A stretch of 64,000 nucleotides of DNA, taken from Janthinobacterium tructae. Lineage in GTDB: Bacteria > Pseudomonadota > Gammaproteobacteria > Burkholderiales > Burkholderiaceae_D. The notes under the pieces were generated by a model. The model saw only the letters and a program-made list of their open reading frames with translations. It was not told the DNA's origin and ran no database searches. A program made the position numbers and the translations under genes. The stretch is from positions 2,542,001 through 2,606,000 of the forward strand of contig NZ_CP041185.1 of the NCBI RefSeq assembly GCF_006517255.1. The letters run 5' to 3'. This document shows, one piece after another, positions 21,364-31,185 of the stretch (positions within the stretch are counted from its first letter, which is position 1; every line of letters starts with the position of its first letter).

Positions 21364-22809
21364 CTATTCTTCCTGCCCGCGCGCATTGAGCAGGTCGGCC
21401 AGGCTGCGCGGCGCCGGCGTCAACGGCTTGCGGTGCTGCGTCCAGCCCAGTTGCGCGCGCGGCGTCAGCAGCCGCAGCCGCGTGGCGGCCCAGCGGAACA
21501 AACGGTAGCTGGCAGGGCGCGCAAAGGCGCCGCTCCAGAAACGCCAGATCAGACTTTCGCCGCGGCTGAACTTGGCGCCCTGGCCGCGCAACGGATGCGT
21601 CACTTCCTCATGCGGATTGCGGTTGGCCTCCGTGCGCAGGCGTACCAGCAGCTGCGGAATCGGGATGCGCACGGGGCACACCTCGCCGCAGGCGCCGCAC
21701 AGGCTCGACGCCGTGGCCAGGTCGGCCGTCGCGTCCAGCCCCAGCAAGTGGGGCGAAATGATCTTGCCGATTGGCCCCGGATACGTGGTGCCGTAGGCGT
21801 GGCCGCCGATGCGCGTGTAGACGGGACAGTGGTTCATGCAGGCGCCGCAGCGTATGCATTGCAGGGTGGCGCGCAGCTGCTCGTCCGCGTAGGCCTGGCT
21901 GCGGCCGTTGTCGAGCAAGACCAGGTGCACTTCACGCGGCCCATCCTGTTCACCTTCGCGGCGCGGGCCGGAAATCAGGTTGAAATAGGTGGTGATGGCT
22001 TGCCCTGTGGCCGAGCGCGTCAGGAGGCTCGCCAGCGGCACGATGTGTTCGAGCTTGGCCACCACCTTTTCCATGCCCATGATGGCGATGTGGACCTCCG
22101 GCACGGACGTGGTCAGGCGGCCATTGCCCTCGTTTTCCACCAGCCACAGGGTGCCCGTGTCGGCCGCCGCGAAGTTCACGCCCGACAGGCCGATGTCGGC
22201 CTCGACGAAGGCCTGGCGCAGCGCGCGCCGCCCTGTCTGAATCAGGCTGTCGACATCTTCCGTGTAGGGCGCATCGGGAATATGCTCGGCGAACAGGCCG
22301 GCGATGTCCGCCTTGGTCTTGTGTATCGCCGGCATGACGATGTGCGACGGCTTCTCGCCGGCCAGCTGCACGATGTACTCGCCCATGTCCGACTCCAGGC
22401 AGGTCATGCCGCGCGCTTCCAGGTAGTGATTGAGCTCGATCTCCTCGCTGGCCATCGACTTGCCCTTGATGAAGCGCGTCGCCTGGTTGCGCTGCGCAAT
22501 GGCGTGAATGATGGCGTTGGCCTGCTCGCCATCCTCGGCCCAGTGCACCTGCACGCCGGCCGCCGTCAGCTTGTCTTCCAGCTGCACCAGCAGGTCGGGC
22601 AGGCGCGCCAGCGCGTGCTGGCGCACGGCTTCGCCGATATCGCGCAGGCGTTCCAGCTCGTCGCCGTCGGGGAACTGGGCGCTGCGCTTGTCCTGTAAAA
22701 AATCCATGGCGCCGCGAAAGCTCTGGCGCAGCTTCGGATCGTCCAGCGCGGCGCGGGCGCGCGCGTGGAAGTCTGCCGGTTTGACGAATTGCAAGGGCTT
22801 GGCGTTCAT
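21364..22809 (-). CDS. lutB: Lactate utilization iron-sulfur protein LutB
   Basis: 481-residue subunit of the LutABC L-lactate oxidation complex. The N-terminal LUD domain contains [19 protein letters not shown] near residue 115. Two ferredoxin-type clusters follow: [14 protein letters not shown] near residue 310 and [17 protein letters not shown] near residue 360. A C-terminal DUF3390-type tail ([16 protein letters not shown]) is present. The start overlaps the lutC stop by 4 bases, indicating translational coupling. Confidence 0.95.
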   Translation of the reverse strand: MNAKPLQFVKPADFHARARAALDDPKLRQSFRGAMDFLQDKRSAQFPDGDELERLRDIGEAVRQHALARLPDLLVQLEDKLTAAGVQVHWAEDGEQANAIIHAIAQRNQATRFIKGKSMASEEIELNHYLEARGMTCLESDMGEYIVQLAGEKPSHIVMPAIHKTKADIAGLFAEHIPDAPYTEDVDSLIQTGRRALRQAFVEADIGLSGVNFAAADTGTLWLVENEGNGRLTTSVPEVHIAIMGMEKVVAKLEHIVPLASLLTRSATGQAITTYFNLISGPRREGEQDGPREVHLVLLDNGRSQAYADEQLRATLQCIRCGACMNHCPVYTRIGGHAYGTTYPGPIGKIISPHLLGLDATADLATASSLCGACGEVCPVRIPIPQLLVRLRTEANRNPHEEVTHPLRGQGAKFSRGESLIWRFWSGAFARPASYRLFRWAATRLRLLTPRAQLGWTQHRKPLTPAPRSLADLLNARGQEE

Positions 22810-23522
22810 GGCTGGCCTCCTTCATGGGCTGACAGATCATCGATGATCAGCACCCACAGCCAGCGCGGGCCGTGCGCGCCATAGGCGAGGGTCTGCTGGA
22901 TATCGGAGGTTTTCGAGGGGCCCGACACCAGCACCAGGTTGGCCGGCATGCCGTCGGCCCAGCGCTCGGCGCGCGCCGCCGCATGCAAGTCCGCGTGCAG
23001 CGTGCTGGTATAAACAAGGCAAATGTGCAGCGGTGGCGCCAGCGACACCGTGCGCGGCGCGGCCGCGTCGGGCGCGATGACCAGGGTGCCCGTGGCGGCG
23101 ATGCCGGAACGCGCGACGGTAAAACCCGCGTCGACGCTATCGAACAATTCGCCCTTCCACTGCGCCAGCGGACGGTCAAAAGACAGCGTTTCCACGCCAG
23201 CGGGCAAGGCGGCGCGCAAGGCCTGCCCTTCCACGCTGGCGCTATCGATCAGCAGTCGGCGCACGCCGTGTACACCGAGGCGCTGCGCCAGCAGGGCGGG
23301 CCAGGCGTCCACGCTGACGCAGTCGACCTGCGCGTGCGAAGCGCGCAGCGCTGCCTGCATGGCGTCGAGCTGCTGGCGCGGCGACTGCGGCGCTGCGGCA
23401 CGGCGCGCCTGGTAATGGCTGTCGATGGCCGTATCGATGGTCTCCACCGCTGCGGGCGCTGAGGGTGCGGCGGCGCGCAACCGTCCTAGCATGCGTTCGC
23501 GGGCAGTCAATGCCGTACTCAT
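22806..23522 (-). CDS. lutC: Lactate utilization protein LutC
   Basis: 238-residue LUD-domain protein. It starts MSTALTARERMLGRLRAA and contains AGFTVARSGIAATGTLVIAP and the C-terminal GPSKTSDIQQTLAYGAHGPR, both hallmarks of LutC/YkgG. The ATG at 23522 overlaps the lutA stop (ATGA), and its own stop overlaps the lutB start. An upstream extension to 23843 would lie inside lutA and is not used. Part of the cytosolic lactate-oxidising complex. Confidence 0.93.
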   Translation of the reverse strand: MSTALTARERMLGRLRAAAPSAPAAVETIDTAIDSHYQARRAAAPQSPRQQLDAMQAALRASHAQVDCVSVDAWPALLAQRLGVHGVRRLLIDSASVEGQALRAALPAGVETLSFDRPLAQWKGELFDSVDAGFTVARSGIAATGTLVIAPDAAAPRTVSLAPPLHICLVYTSTLHADLHAAARAERWADGMPANLVLVSGPSKTSDIQQTLAYGAHGPRWLWVLIIDDLSAHEGGQP

Positions 23523-24346
23523 GCCGCACCTCCCGTGCGGCGCCACAAGAAGCTGGCCAGGTGCTCGACGGGCAGCGGCGCACCCTGGTGCTGCGCTGCA
23601 TGGCCGATATTGAGCAGGCAGCCGCAGTCGGCCGAGACGAGCCGGTCGCAGCCCGTGGCGCAGGCCGAGGCGATCTTGTCGCTGACCATGGCACCGGAAA
23701 TGTCCGGGTGTTTCAATGAAAACGTGCCACCGAAGCCGCAGCATTCCGATTCGCGCTGGTGCTCGATGCGCGTCACGCCGGGCAAGGCGTCGACCAGCGC
23801 CACACCATGCAGGCGCGTGCCCATTTCGCGGCGCGCGCCGCACGAGGTATGCAGCACCACGTTTTCCTCCGCCTGCCCGGGGTCGGCCAGGCCGGCCAGG
23901 TCGAGTTTCAGTACGCAGACGAGAAATTCGCTCAGTTCATACACGCGTTCGGCCAGCTCCAGCGCCTTGGGACCGGCCACGGGGTCGTCCTGGAACAGCT
24001 GCGGCCAGTGGTGGCGCATCATGCCGGCACAGGAACCGGACGGCACGATCACGGGCCACGGTTGCGCAAACAGGTCGAGCTGGGCACGCGCCACGGCACG
24101 CGCCTGCTCCGGGTTGCCGCTGCTGTAGGCAGGCTGGCCGCAGCAGCTCTGGCCGCGCGGGTAATGCACCAGCAAGCCTTCCCGCTCCAGCAGACGCACC
24201 GCGTCGAGCCCGGCCTGCGGCACGAACAGGTCGACCAGGCAGGTGGCGAACAGGTACACCTGGAGCGGTGCGGGCGGATATTGGCGTGGTGCATGACGCG
24301 GTGCGTGACTTGGCTGGCGCGGGCCTGGCTGCGGGTCTGGCTGCAT
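23519..24346 (-). CDS. lutA: Lactate utilization (Fe-S)-binding protein LutA
   Basis: 275-residue protein with two CCG cysteine-rich domains: SCCGQPAYSSGN near residue 70 and ECCGFGGTFSLKHPD near residue 205, with TSCGARREMGTRLHG between. These bind an Fe-S or related cluster in the LutABC complex. The first 28 residues are Pro/Arg/His-rich and extend beyond the usual start, but the ATG at 24346 has a good GGGGAGA site. First gene of the lactate operon, divergent from the regulator. Confidence 0.94.
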   Translation of the reverse strand: MQPDPQPGPRQPSHAPRHAPRQYPPAPLQVYLFATCLVDLFVPQAGLDAVRLLEREGLLVHYPRGQSCCGQPAYSSGNPEQARAVARAQLDLFAQPWPVIVPSGSCAGMMRHHWPQLFQDDPVAGPKALELAERVYELSEFLVCVLKLDLAGLADPGQAEENVVLHTSCGARREMGTRLHGVALVDALPGVTRIEHQRESECCGFGGTFSLKHPDISGAMVSDKIASACATGCDRLVSADCGCLLNIGHAAQHQGAPLPVEHLASFLWRRTGGAA

Positions 24347-24449
24347 GACTATGTCTCCCCGGCGCTCTGTGTGTTGCTGCGGCGCCGCTGTGTGTTGTTA
24401 AGAATGACTGGTTCACGCATAATTCCAGCTTCTTCGAGCCACTTCAAAT

Positions 24450-24460
24450 TGCTCGGACCA
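24450..24460. promoter_or_regulatory. Candidate LldR/FadR-type operator
   Basis: TGCTCGGACCA in the lutA/regulator intergenic region matches the FadR-subfamily consensus TnGTnnnACnA except one base (C for G at position 3). It is 29 bases before the regulator ATG and flanked by CAA...TTG. Assignment is inferred from position and pattern. Confidence 0.4.
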
Positions 24461-24488
24461 CTTGAAAACAACAAACGAGACAACAGCG

Positions 24489-25199
24489 ATGGCGACAGGC
24501 ATGCAAACGCGGGGCAGGGTCGAAACGGTGATGCGCAGGCTGGAGACGGCCCTGCTGGACGGCAGCTTGCCGGCGGGCGCGCAATTGCCGGCCGAACGCC
24601 TGCTGGCGTTGCAATATGGGGTCTCGCGCAATACCGTGCGCGAAGCGGTGCAGCGGCTGGCGGCGCGCGGGCTGGTGCGCAGCCGGCGCGGTGCCGGTGT
24701 CTTTGTGACGGATCAATTACGCACCGGCATGGCTTCGCCGTGGAGCCAGCTGGTGGCCGACCACCCCGCCCTGCGCGACGACATCCTGGAATTTCGCCGC
24801 GTGCTGGAAGGGGCGACGGCCTATTTTGCGGCGCAACGGGCCAGCACGGACGAGCGCACGCAGATCATGGCGCTGCTGACCGAGCTGGAACAGGCGCGCG
24901 CCAGCGACGACAAGCACGGCGAAGCGCAGGCCGATGCACGGCTGCACGAAGTCATCGCACAAGCATCGCACAACACCATGTTTTTACACTTGCACACCAG
25001 CATCATCGGCATGCTGCGCGAACATATCACCCTCAATGGCACCGGCTTGCGCCAGCAGGACGAGGCCACCTCGCTGCAACTGCTGTCGCAGCACCGCACC
25101 CTGTGCGAGGCCATCTGCGCCAGCCAGCCCGAGGAAGCGCGCACGGCCATGCAAAGCCACATCGATTTCGTGCGCACGCGCGTCACCAGCGACGAATAG
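24489..25199 (+). CDS. FadR-subfamily GntR regulator, LldR-like (lactate operon regulator)
   Basis: 236 residues. Winged helix: LPAERLLALQYGVSRNTVRE then AVQRLAARGLVRSRRGAG. The C-terminal FCD ligand domain has the metal-ligand pattern: Asp in the DDILEFRRVLEG helix, then His in ADARLHEVIAQASHN, and a late His in EEARTAMQSHIDFV. LldR proteins of this subfamily bind lactate. It is divergent from lutABC-lctP, so repression relieved by lactate is likely. ATG at 24489; an in-frame TTG at 24462 would add 9 residues. Confidence 0.88.
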   Translation: MATGMQTRGRVETVMRRLETALLDGSLPAGAQLPAERLLALQYGVSRNTVREAVQRLAARGLVRSRRGAGVFVTDQLRTGMASPWSQLVADHPALRDDILEFRRVLEGATAYFAAQRASTDERTQIMALLTELEQARASDDKHGEAQADARLHEVIAQASHNTMFLHLHTSIIGMLREHITLNGTGLRQQDEATSLQLLSQHRTLCEAICASQPEEARTAMQSHIDFVRTRVTSDE

Positions 25200-25204
25200 G
25201 GTTA

Positions 25205-25215
25205 CTGGTAGGACC
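25205..25215. promoter_or_regulatory. Perfect TnGTnnnACnA box just after the lldR-like gene
   Basis: TGGTAGGACCA is an exact match to the FadR-subfamily half-site consensus and lies 6 bases after the regulator's stop, in the leader of the diguanylate cyclase gene. It could be a second operator of the regulator or a chance match. Confidence 0.35.
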
Positions 25216-25312
25216 AATCTGCACGGCAGCACATCGGGAGATGTCTACGCGTCATGCCTTGTCGCAGGCCCGGGCCAAAATGAGCTCCCGATACGCCATC
25301 CGACAGGTTTCC

Positions 25313-26332
25313 ATGCATTTGCACCATGCCACTGACGCTATCCGCGGGCCTGCGCCGCATTCCTTGCTGGCCCTGCATGCCGGCGCCAGCGCCGTCTTTG
25401 CCGTCGCCCTGTTGCCGCCGGCTGGCTGGCCGCTGGCCCTGGCCGGCTGCCTGCTCATCCTGTCCATGCTGGTGCGGACCCTGCGCGCACCCGCCACACA
25501 ACTTGGCCGCACCGCCTCCGGCAGCGCGCTGCTGGCGCTGGACCTGGTCGTCTTCCTGCTCTGCTATGCGCTGCGCGAAAGCGATGCCGACTGGCACGCG
25601 ACTGCCTTTTGCACCCTGCTCGCCGCGCCGTATGCCGGCATCACGCGGCGCATGTCGGGCGGCGCCGGCCTGGCCATCGTGGCCAGCCTGGCCTGGCTGG
25701 GCTTGCAGGATGATATCCAGGCCAGCAATGCGGCGACCTTGCTGGTTTTTAATCTGGCTGGCATCTGTGCCTGCCATAGCCAGCAGCGCCAGCGCCGCGC
25801 GCACGTCCGGCAACATGCAGTCCTCGCCGAGCAGGCCGTGCGCGACCACCTGACCGGCTGCTACAACCGCCGCTACCTCGATGAGCACTTGCTGGGTGCC
25901 GAACTTGCCCGCTCAAAACGCCATGGCCTGTGCCTGACGGCCATCCTGTGCGATCTCGACCATTTCAAGCGCATCAACGACGCCCACGGCCATGCCGCTG
26001 GCGATGACGTGCTGCGTACCTTTGCCACCCTGCTCGGCAACGCCACGCGCCATGGCATCGACAGCGTGGTGCGCCACGGCGGCGAGGAGTTCCTGCTGAT
26101 CCTGCCGGAAACGGACCTGGCTGGCGGCGTGCGCCTGGCCGAACGCTTGCGCGCCGGCCTGCTGCAGCACATCGGGACGACGGCCAGTTTCGGCGTGGCC
26201 TGCATCGCGTTTGCGCCTGACGGCCAGACGTGCGGCCCTGCTGCCCTGGTCGCCGCTGCCGACAGCCTGCTGTACCAGGCCAAGCACGCGGGGCGCAATT
26301 GCGTCAGGGCAGCCATGCTGGACGCCCTGTAA
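25313..26332 (+). CDS. Membrane-bound diguanylate cyclase (GGDEF domain)
   Basis: 339 residues from the ATG at 25313, which has AGG 5 bases upstream; ATGs at 25241 and 25280 are alternatives. Five or so hydrophobic segments fill residues 15-155, for example SALLALDLVVFLLCYAL and AATLLVFNLAGICAC. The cytosolic GGDEF domain from about residue 175 has LTGCYNRRYLDEHL, the Mg-binding CDLDHFKRINDAHGH and an intact active loop HGGEEF. The inhibitory I-site position reads HGID instead of RxxD, so product feedback is probably lost. Makes c-di-GMP, controlling attachment or motility. The membrane sensor resembles no family I can name. Confidence 0.85.
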   Translation: MHLHHATDAIRGPAPHSLLALHAGASAVFAVALLPPAGWPLALAGCLLILSMLVRTLRAPATQLGRTASGSALLALDLVVFLLCYALRESDADWHATAFCTLLAAPYAGITRRMSGGAGLAIVASLAWLGLQDDIQASNAATLLVFNLAGICACHSQQRQRRAHVRQHAVLAEQAVRDHLTGCYNRRYLDEHLLGAELARSKRHGLCLTAILCDLDHFKRINDAHGHAAGDDVLRTFATLLGNATRHGIDSVVRHGGEEFLLILPETDLAGGVRLAERLRAGLLQHIGTTASFGVACIAFAPDGQTCGPAALVAAADSLLYQAKHAGRNCVRAAMLDAL

Positions 26333-26365
26333 TTGCCATCGAATCAATGTTACCATTCGTTAACT

Positions 26366-26385
26366 TGTGTACTTATCAGTACACA
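26366..26385. promoter_or_regulatory. Perfect 8-4-8 palindrome upstream of the WYL regulator
   Basis: TGTGTACTTATCAGTACACA: two perfect 8-base arms with a TATC spacer, 28 bases before the ATG of the WYL gene. The position suits an autoregulatory operator. Confidence 0.6.
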
Positions 26386-26413
26386 TCCTGCCACTGAAGA
26401 GAACGGAACCACC

Positions 26414-27433
26414 ATGTCTGAACACGCGCCCCGCCCTTCCACCATCATGCGTCAATGGCAAATGTTGCGCCTGATACCGCAGGCGCCACGCACCATCACC
26501 GTCGCCGCATTACACGACAAGCTCAAGGCCATCGACTTTGCCATTGGCATCCGCACGATCCAGCGCGATTTGCTCGACCTGGCCGAAATTTTCCCACTGA
26601 CCAATCCAGCCGACAGCAAGCCGTTTGGCTGGTGCTGGATGGAAAATGCGGCGCGCATGGACATGCCTGGGCTGTCGACGCCTGCCGCGCTGACCCTGGC
26701 GCTGATGGAACAGCACCTGCGCCATGCGCTGCCGCCATCCACCCTGGACAGCATGCAGCCGTATTTCAGTGCGGCCCGCCAGACCCTGAACGCGGCCAGC
26801 GAGCGTGCCAGCGCGTCCGCCTGGCTGGGCAAGATACGCGTGATCGCCCCCATGCAGCGGCTACTGGCGCCCGACATCGACGAAGCTTGCCAGCGCACCG
26901 TGTATGAAGCGCTGATGCAGAACCGCCAGCTCAAGCTGAGCTACAAGAAGCGCGACAACGACAAGCTCGTCAGCTATGACGCCGTCCATCCGCTGGCCAT
27001 CGTGCAGCGCGGCCAGTTGCTCTACCTGGTATGCCTGTTCGCCGACTACAACGACGTGCGCACGCTGGTCCTGCACCGCGTGCAGCAGGCGGAAATGCTT
27101 TATCTGTCCGCGCGCGTGCAGCCAGACTTCGACATCGATGCATATATTGCTTCGGGCGCCATGGGCATCCGCGAGGGCGAACCGCTGGTGCTGGAAGCCG
27201 TGTTTGCCCGTCGCAGCGGCGAGCACCTGTACGAGACGCCACTGAGCGCGGACCAGCAATTGCAGGAACGCGCCGATGGCTCGCTGCACCTGACCGCCAC
27301 CGTGCCCAGCACGCGCGAACTGCAATGGTGGTTGCTGGGCCTGGGCGATGGCGTGGAAGTGCTGGCACCTGCCGCCCTGCGCGAACAGATGAAAAGCACC
27401 ATCGCCAGCATGGCCAGCCGCTACGCCGCCTGA
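26414..27433 (+). CDS. WYL-domain transcriptional regulator (HTH-WYL-WCX)
   Basis: 339 residues. N-terminal winged helix (MRQWQMLRLIPQAP to GIRTIQRDLLDLA); WYL domain from about residue 155 (EALMQNRQLKLSYKKRDNDK, VHPLAIVQRGQLLYLVCLF); C-terminal WCX-type domain. In the WYL motif the usual Trp-Tyr-Leu is LLYLVC. WYL proteins bind nucleic-acid or nucleotide ligands and regulate DNA-damage, phage-defence or stress genes. It stands alone behind a perfect palindrome; no defence gene is adjacent. ATG at 26414 chosen over upstream frame because the palindrome lies before it. Confidence 0.88.
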   Translation: MSEHAPRPSTIMRQWQMLRLIPQAPRTITVAALHDKLKAIDFAIGIRTIQRDLLDLAEIFPLTNPADSKPFGWCWMENAARMDMPGLSTPAALTLALMEQHLRHALPPSTLDSMQPYFSAARQTLNAASERASASAWLGKIRVIAPMQRLLAPDIDEACQRTVYEALMQNRQLKLSYKKRDNDKLVSYDAVHPLAIVQRGQLLYLVCLFADYNDVRTLVLHRVQQAEMLYLSARVQPDFDIDAYIASGAMGIREGEPLVLEAVFARRSGEHLYETPLSADQQLQERADGSLHLTATVPSTRELQWWLLGLGDGVEVLAPAALREQMKSTIASMASRYAA

Positions 27434-27497
27434 CGATGGACCCCGGCGGCGGCAAAAAACTGCTACCATCGCGCGCCGCCCCTTACTTCGCCCTCGC

Positions 27498-27920
27498 ATG
27501 ACCGTCCTCGCCCACACGCATCCGCTGGTACTCCAGCTGGAAAACGACTTGCTGCCCCTGTTCCGCGCCGCCCTGCCGCCACTCGCGGCCGCCGCGCCGC
27601 AGGTGCTCGCCTCCGTGTTCGCCTTTTCCAGCGGTACGGCCAGCGCCTTCGAGGATTATCATTTCGGCATTTCCTGCCTGCTCGCAGACGTGTCCGAAGT
27701 GCCCGAGGATGCCCCGGAAGAAGTCGCCCTGCTGGTCAGTGTCACGGGACTCGACGCCAGCGCCCGACTGAGCGCACAGGTCGTCTGGGGCCAGCCATCG
27801 GGTTTGCTGGAAGCGCACGCCGAGTTCCAGGCGGGCGACCTGCCTGCCCTGCATGCGGCCCTGCCCGGCCTGCTGGCCAGCCTGCAACAGGCAGCCAGCC
27901 GCGGCGCGCCCGCAATATGA
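27498..27920 (+). CDS. Hypothetical protein (140 aa)
   Basis: I do not recognise this protein. It is acidic, rich in Ala/Leu (MTVLAHTHPLVLQLENDLLP...), has no signal peptide or clear membrane helix and no Cys-based metal motif. The body predicts mixed helix and strand. Codon use is like its neighbours, supporting a real gene. The ATG is 64 bases after the WYL gene in the same direction, so cotranscription is possible; the ribosome site is weak. Confidence 0.65.
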   Translation: MTVLAHTHPLVLQLENDLLPLFRAALPPLAAAAPQVLASVFAFSSGTASAFEDYHFGISCLLADVSEVPEDAPEEVALLVSVTGLDASARLSAQVVWGQPSGLLEAHAEFQAGDLPALHAALPGLLASLQQAASRGAPAI

Positions 27921-28161
27921 CAGGCGCATGAAAAAGTGACAGGAAACAACAACTTACGATTTCCGTAGCGCAACTTTGTTGACTTCCACTAGCCCTACCC
28001 CCTATCCTTTCAGTTACGTTTGGTGAGAATGTGTGCATGTTGCTGTGAACATGCAGACGGCGTCGCCTTGCTTGCGCAAAGTCCATTCCGCATTTATTTA
28101 TCGCAACCATCAGGGCAACGTGCCTGGACGGCCGCTGCCAGCAAATACGGAGCCGACTGCC

Positions 28162-28953
28162 ATGCCATCGAACCGCCTTTTTCCTGCAACATCCTTGCTG
28201 GGCTGTGTCTTCCTGCTCGCCGCCCTGCCCGTGCAGGCGCAGACCACGGACAGCACTGCCGCCACCTTCAGCGCCAATGCCAGCCTCACCTCACAATACA
28301 TTTCGCGCGGCTTTCGCCAGACCTGGGGCAAACCCGCGCTGCAAGCGGGTGCCGACTACGCGCACCCGAGCGGCTGGTCGCTGGGGACCTGGGCGTCCAC
28401 CGTCAGCGACCGCTATATCGAGGATGCAACCGTCGAATGGGACCTGTACGGCGGCTACAGCGGCACGCTGGGCGAGCTGGGCTACAGCGTCCTGGCGTAT
28501 TACTACAAGTATCCGGGCGCTGTCTACCGCGCCACAGGCATCAAGTACGACTATGGCGAACTGTCGCTGGGCCTGAGCTACAAGATGCTGTACGCCAAGT
28601 ACAACCATACCGTCACGCCGGACTTCTTTGGCATCACGAATGCGCGCGGCACGGGCTACCTGGACGTGGGCGCGAATGTCGACCTGGGCAATGCCTGGAC
28701 CTTGAATCTGCACGCCGGCAATGGCCGGGTGGCGGGTAGCGGCAATGCGATATGGAACTGGCGCGACGCCAAGGTCGGCGTCACCAGGGCCTTCGATGGC
28801 GGCTGGAGCCTGAGTGGCGCCGTGACGCGCGCCTGGGGCGCCACCGATGCCTACGATCATTACACGCTGGGCATCCCGAATGCGGCGGGCCAGTTCGACA
28901 CCTCGAACCCCGCCGCGACGACCTTCGTGCTGGCCATCAGCAAGACGTTCTAG
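28162..28953 (+). CDS. TorF family putative outer-membrane porin
   Basis: 263 residues from ATG 28162 (GGAG 10 bases upstream). Signal peptide [22 protein letters not shown]. The mature part consists of amphipathic beta-strands rich in Tyr/Trp/Gly, beginning [20 protein letters not shown], the signature of the TIGR02001/TorF family, and ends in a C-terminal Phe as expected for an outer-membrane barrel. Predicted small-solute channel. The longer in-frame start at 28033 would put residues before the signal peptide and is rejected. Confidence 0.85.
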   Translation: MPSNRLFPATSLLGCVFLLAALPVQAQTTDSTAATFSANASLTSQYISRGFRQTWGKPALQAGADYAHPSGWSLGTWASTVSDRYIEDATVEWDLYGGYSGTLGELGYSVLAYYYKYPGAVYRATGIKYDYGELSLGLSYKMLYAKYNHTVTPDFFGITNARGTGYLDVGANVDLGNAWTLNLHAGNGRVAGSGNAIWNWRDAKVGVTRAFDGGWSLSGAVTRAWGATDAYDHYTLGIPNAAGQFDTSNPAATTFVLAISKTF

Positions 28954-29009
28954 GCGCGCTACCCGCGACGCCAGAGACACCGATTTCCTCTCTACCAAGG
29001 AACAGCCTC

Positions 29010-31088
29010 ATGCAACTCTCACTGAACAGCAAAATCTGCGTCGCCGCCACCGCGCTCGCCATCCTCAGCCTCGGCGTCACGGCGGCGGTGATCGGCTACA
29101 AGAGCAGCGCCAGCGCCGAAGCGGCCGCACTGGAACTGGCGCGCACATCGGCACGCGAAGTATCGGGCGCCTTGCAGGCACGCATCGCCAGCAACCTGGC
29201 CAGCGTCAGCAGCCTGGCCGGCGCCATGCGCGGCACCAAAAGCGCCAGCCTGCCCCTGCAGCGCGAGCAGATCAATGAACTGACCAAGGCCACCCTGAAC
29301 AGTTCGGAAGACTTGCTGGGCGCTGCCGTGACGTGGGAGCCGAACGCGCTCGACGGCAAGGATGCGGAATTTGCCAACCAGAAGCCGTACTACGACGCCA
29401 GCGGCCGCTTCATGCCCTACTGGACGCGGGGCGCCGGCGGCAAGCTGCAAGTCGAACCCATCGTCTTCGACCCGAAGCCGGGCGCCAACGACTGGTATGA
29501 CGTACCCAAGCGCACCGGCAAGACCTACTTTACGGAACCGTATGTCTACCCCGTCGATGGCAAGGATGTGCTGATGGCTTCGCTGGTGGCGCCCATCATG
29601 ATCGACGGCGGCTTCAAGGGCGCGGCCAGCGCCGACTTCATGCTCACGCGCCTGGCGAAAATCCTGGCCGGCCTGAAAGTGATCGAGGGCGGCAAACTGG
29701 CCCTGATCTCGAACGGTGGCCTGTACGCCAGCCATCCCACACCTGAACGGCTGGGCAAGAAGGCCGACGACGTGCCGGCTGCCGGCCTGGAAAAGGTACG
29801 CCAGGGCCAGCCGTATGAATACGAGGATGGCCAGGGCTACATCCATTTGCTGCAGCCGCTGCAGATCCACCCCGATATCGCGCCATGGAGCGTGGAACTG
29901 AACTTCCCGAAAAGCGTGGCCATCGCCTCGGCGCGCGACCTGATGCTCTACACCCTGATCGTCGCCCTGCTGTGCGCGGCCGCCACGGCCGGCATTTTGA
30001 TCCTCGTCGTCAACCAGTTGACGCGACCGCTGCGCACCCTGGGCCGCACCATGACGGACCTGTCCAGTGGCGACGCCGACCTGCGCGTGAAGCTGGAAGT
30101 CAAGGGCACCGACGAGCTGGCCGTCATCGGCAAGGGCTTCAACGCCTTCGTGGAAAAGATCCACGCCGTGCTGCTGCAAGTGCAAGCGAGCGCCGACAAC
30201 GTGGCCCGTGCCAGCGCGGAAATTGCGCAAGGCAATAACGACCTGTCGGCGCGCACGGAACAGCAAGCCAGTTCACTGGAAGAGACGGCCGCCTCGGTGG
30301 AAGAGCTGACGGGCACGGTGAAGGAAAACGCCGACCATGCACGCCAGGCCAATCAACTGGCCGCTTCCGCGTCGAGCGTGGCACAGAAGAGCGGCGAAGT
30401 GGTTGGCAAAGTCATCGCAACCATGACCTCGATCAATGACTCGTCGAACAAGATCGTCGACATCATCAGCGTTATCGATGGCATCGCCTTCCAGACGAAT
30501 ATCCTGGCGCTGAACGCAGCCGTGGAAGCGGCGCGCGCGGGCGAACAGGGACGCGGCTTCGCCGTCGTTGCCACGGAAGTGCGCAACCTGGCGCAACGCT
30601 CGGCGGCGGCGGCCAAGGAAATCAAGCTGCTGATCGACGATTCCGTGGGCAAGGTGGCCGCCGGCAGCAAACTCGTCGACGAAGCGGGCGCCACCATGGA
30701 GCAGGTGGTCGACAGCGTGCGCAAGGTCACCGCCATCATGGCCGACATCAGCGTCGCCACCACCGAGCAAAGCGACGGCATCGCCCAGGTAAACCAGGCG
30801 CTGGCGCAGATGGATGGCGTGACGCAACAGAACGCGGCCCTGGTCGAGGAAGCAGCAGCCGCTGCCGAAAGCCTGCAAGACCAGGCCAGCCATCTGGCCC
30901 AGGTAGTGAGCGTGTTCAAGCTGGGCGAGCAGGTGCGCCAGACGGCACCGGCAGCAAGCGTGGCCACCCCGCGCGCCGCGCCGCCAACAACACCGGCGCC
31001 CGCCAAGCGCCTGAGCGTCGCCAAGCCGCAGGCAACGCCGCGCGCGGCCGCCAAGGCACCGGCCGGCGATGACTGGGAAGAGTTTTAA
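29010..31088 (+). CDS. Methyl-accepting chemotaxis protein with dCache sensor
   Basis: 692 residues. TM1 about 8-30, periplasmic double-Cache domain about 35-305 ([40 protein letters not shown]), TM2 about 311-334, HAMP about 335-390, then a cytoplasmic signalling domain whose hairpin tip reads [20 protein letters not shown]. Pro/Ala-rich tail ending DDWEEF, resembling the C-terminal pentapeptide tether bound by CheR/CheB. dCache domains of this kind often bind amino acids or organic acids. ATG at 29010 with AAGGAA upstream. Confidence 0.95.
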   Translation: MQLSLNSKICVAATALAILSLGVTAAVIGYKSSASAEAAALELARTSAREVSGALQARIASNLASVSSLAGAMRGTKSASLPLQREQINELTKATLNSSEDLLGAAVTWEPNALDGKDAEFANQKPYYDASGRFMPYWTRGAGGKLQVEPIVFDPKPGANDWYDVPKRTGKTYFTEPYVYPVDGKDVLMASLVAPIMIDGGFKGAASADFMLTRLAKILAGLKVIEGGKLALISNGGLYASHPTPERLGKKADDVPAAGLEKVRQGQPYEYEDGQGYIHLLQPLQIHPDIAPWSVELNFPKSVAIASARDLMLYTLIVALLCAAATAGILILVVNQLTRPLRTLGRTMTDLSSGDADLRVKLEVKGTDELAVIGKGFNAFVEKIHAVLLQVQASADNVARASAEIAQGNNDLSARTEQQASSLEETAASVEELTGTVKENADHARQANQLAASASSVAQKSGEVVGKVIATMTSINDSSNKIVDIISVIDGIAFQTNILALNAAVEAARAGEQGRGFAVVATEVRNLAQRSAAAAKEIKLLIDDSVGKVAAGSKLVDEAGATMEQVVDSVRKVTAIMADISVATTEQSDGIAQVNQALAQMDGVTQQNAALVEEAAAAAESLQDQASHLAQVVSVFKLGEQVRQTAPAASVATPRAAPPTTPAPAKRLSVAKPQATPRAAAKAPAGDDWEEF

Positions 31089-31127
31089 GCCTGCCAGCCT
31101 GCCGGCCTGCCGGCAGCGAGTTGCTCT

Positions 31128-31143
31128 TGATTTAAATCAAGTC
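31128..31143. promoter_or_regulatory. Perfect FNR/ANR-type box
   Basis: CTTGATTTAAATCAAG contains TTGAT-TTAA-ATCAA, an exact match to the FNR consensus TTGATnnnnATCAA, inside a 16-bp perfect palindrome. A TATAAT hexamer lies at 31186-31191, putting the box about 62 bases before the predicted start of transcription, the class I activator position. Confidence 0.65.
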
Positions 31144-31185
31144 ACCAATAGATTCGGTGAGAATTGAACCCCATTCGTCCTCCTA

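Noticed and set aside
23759..25312. Upstream extension of the diguanylate cyclase frame through lutA and the GntR gene
   Set aside because: It would overlap two genuine genes and has no domain before the membrane segments; the real start is near 25313.
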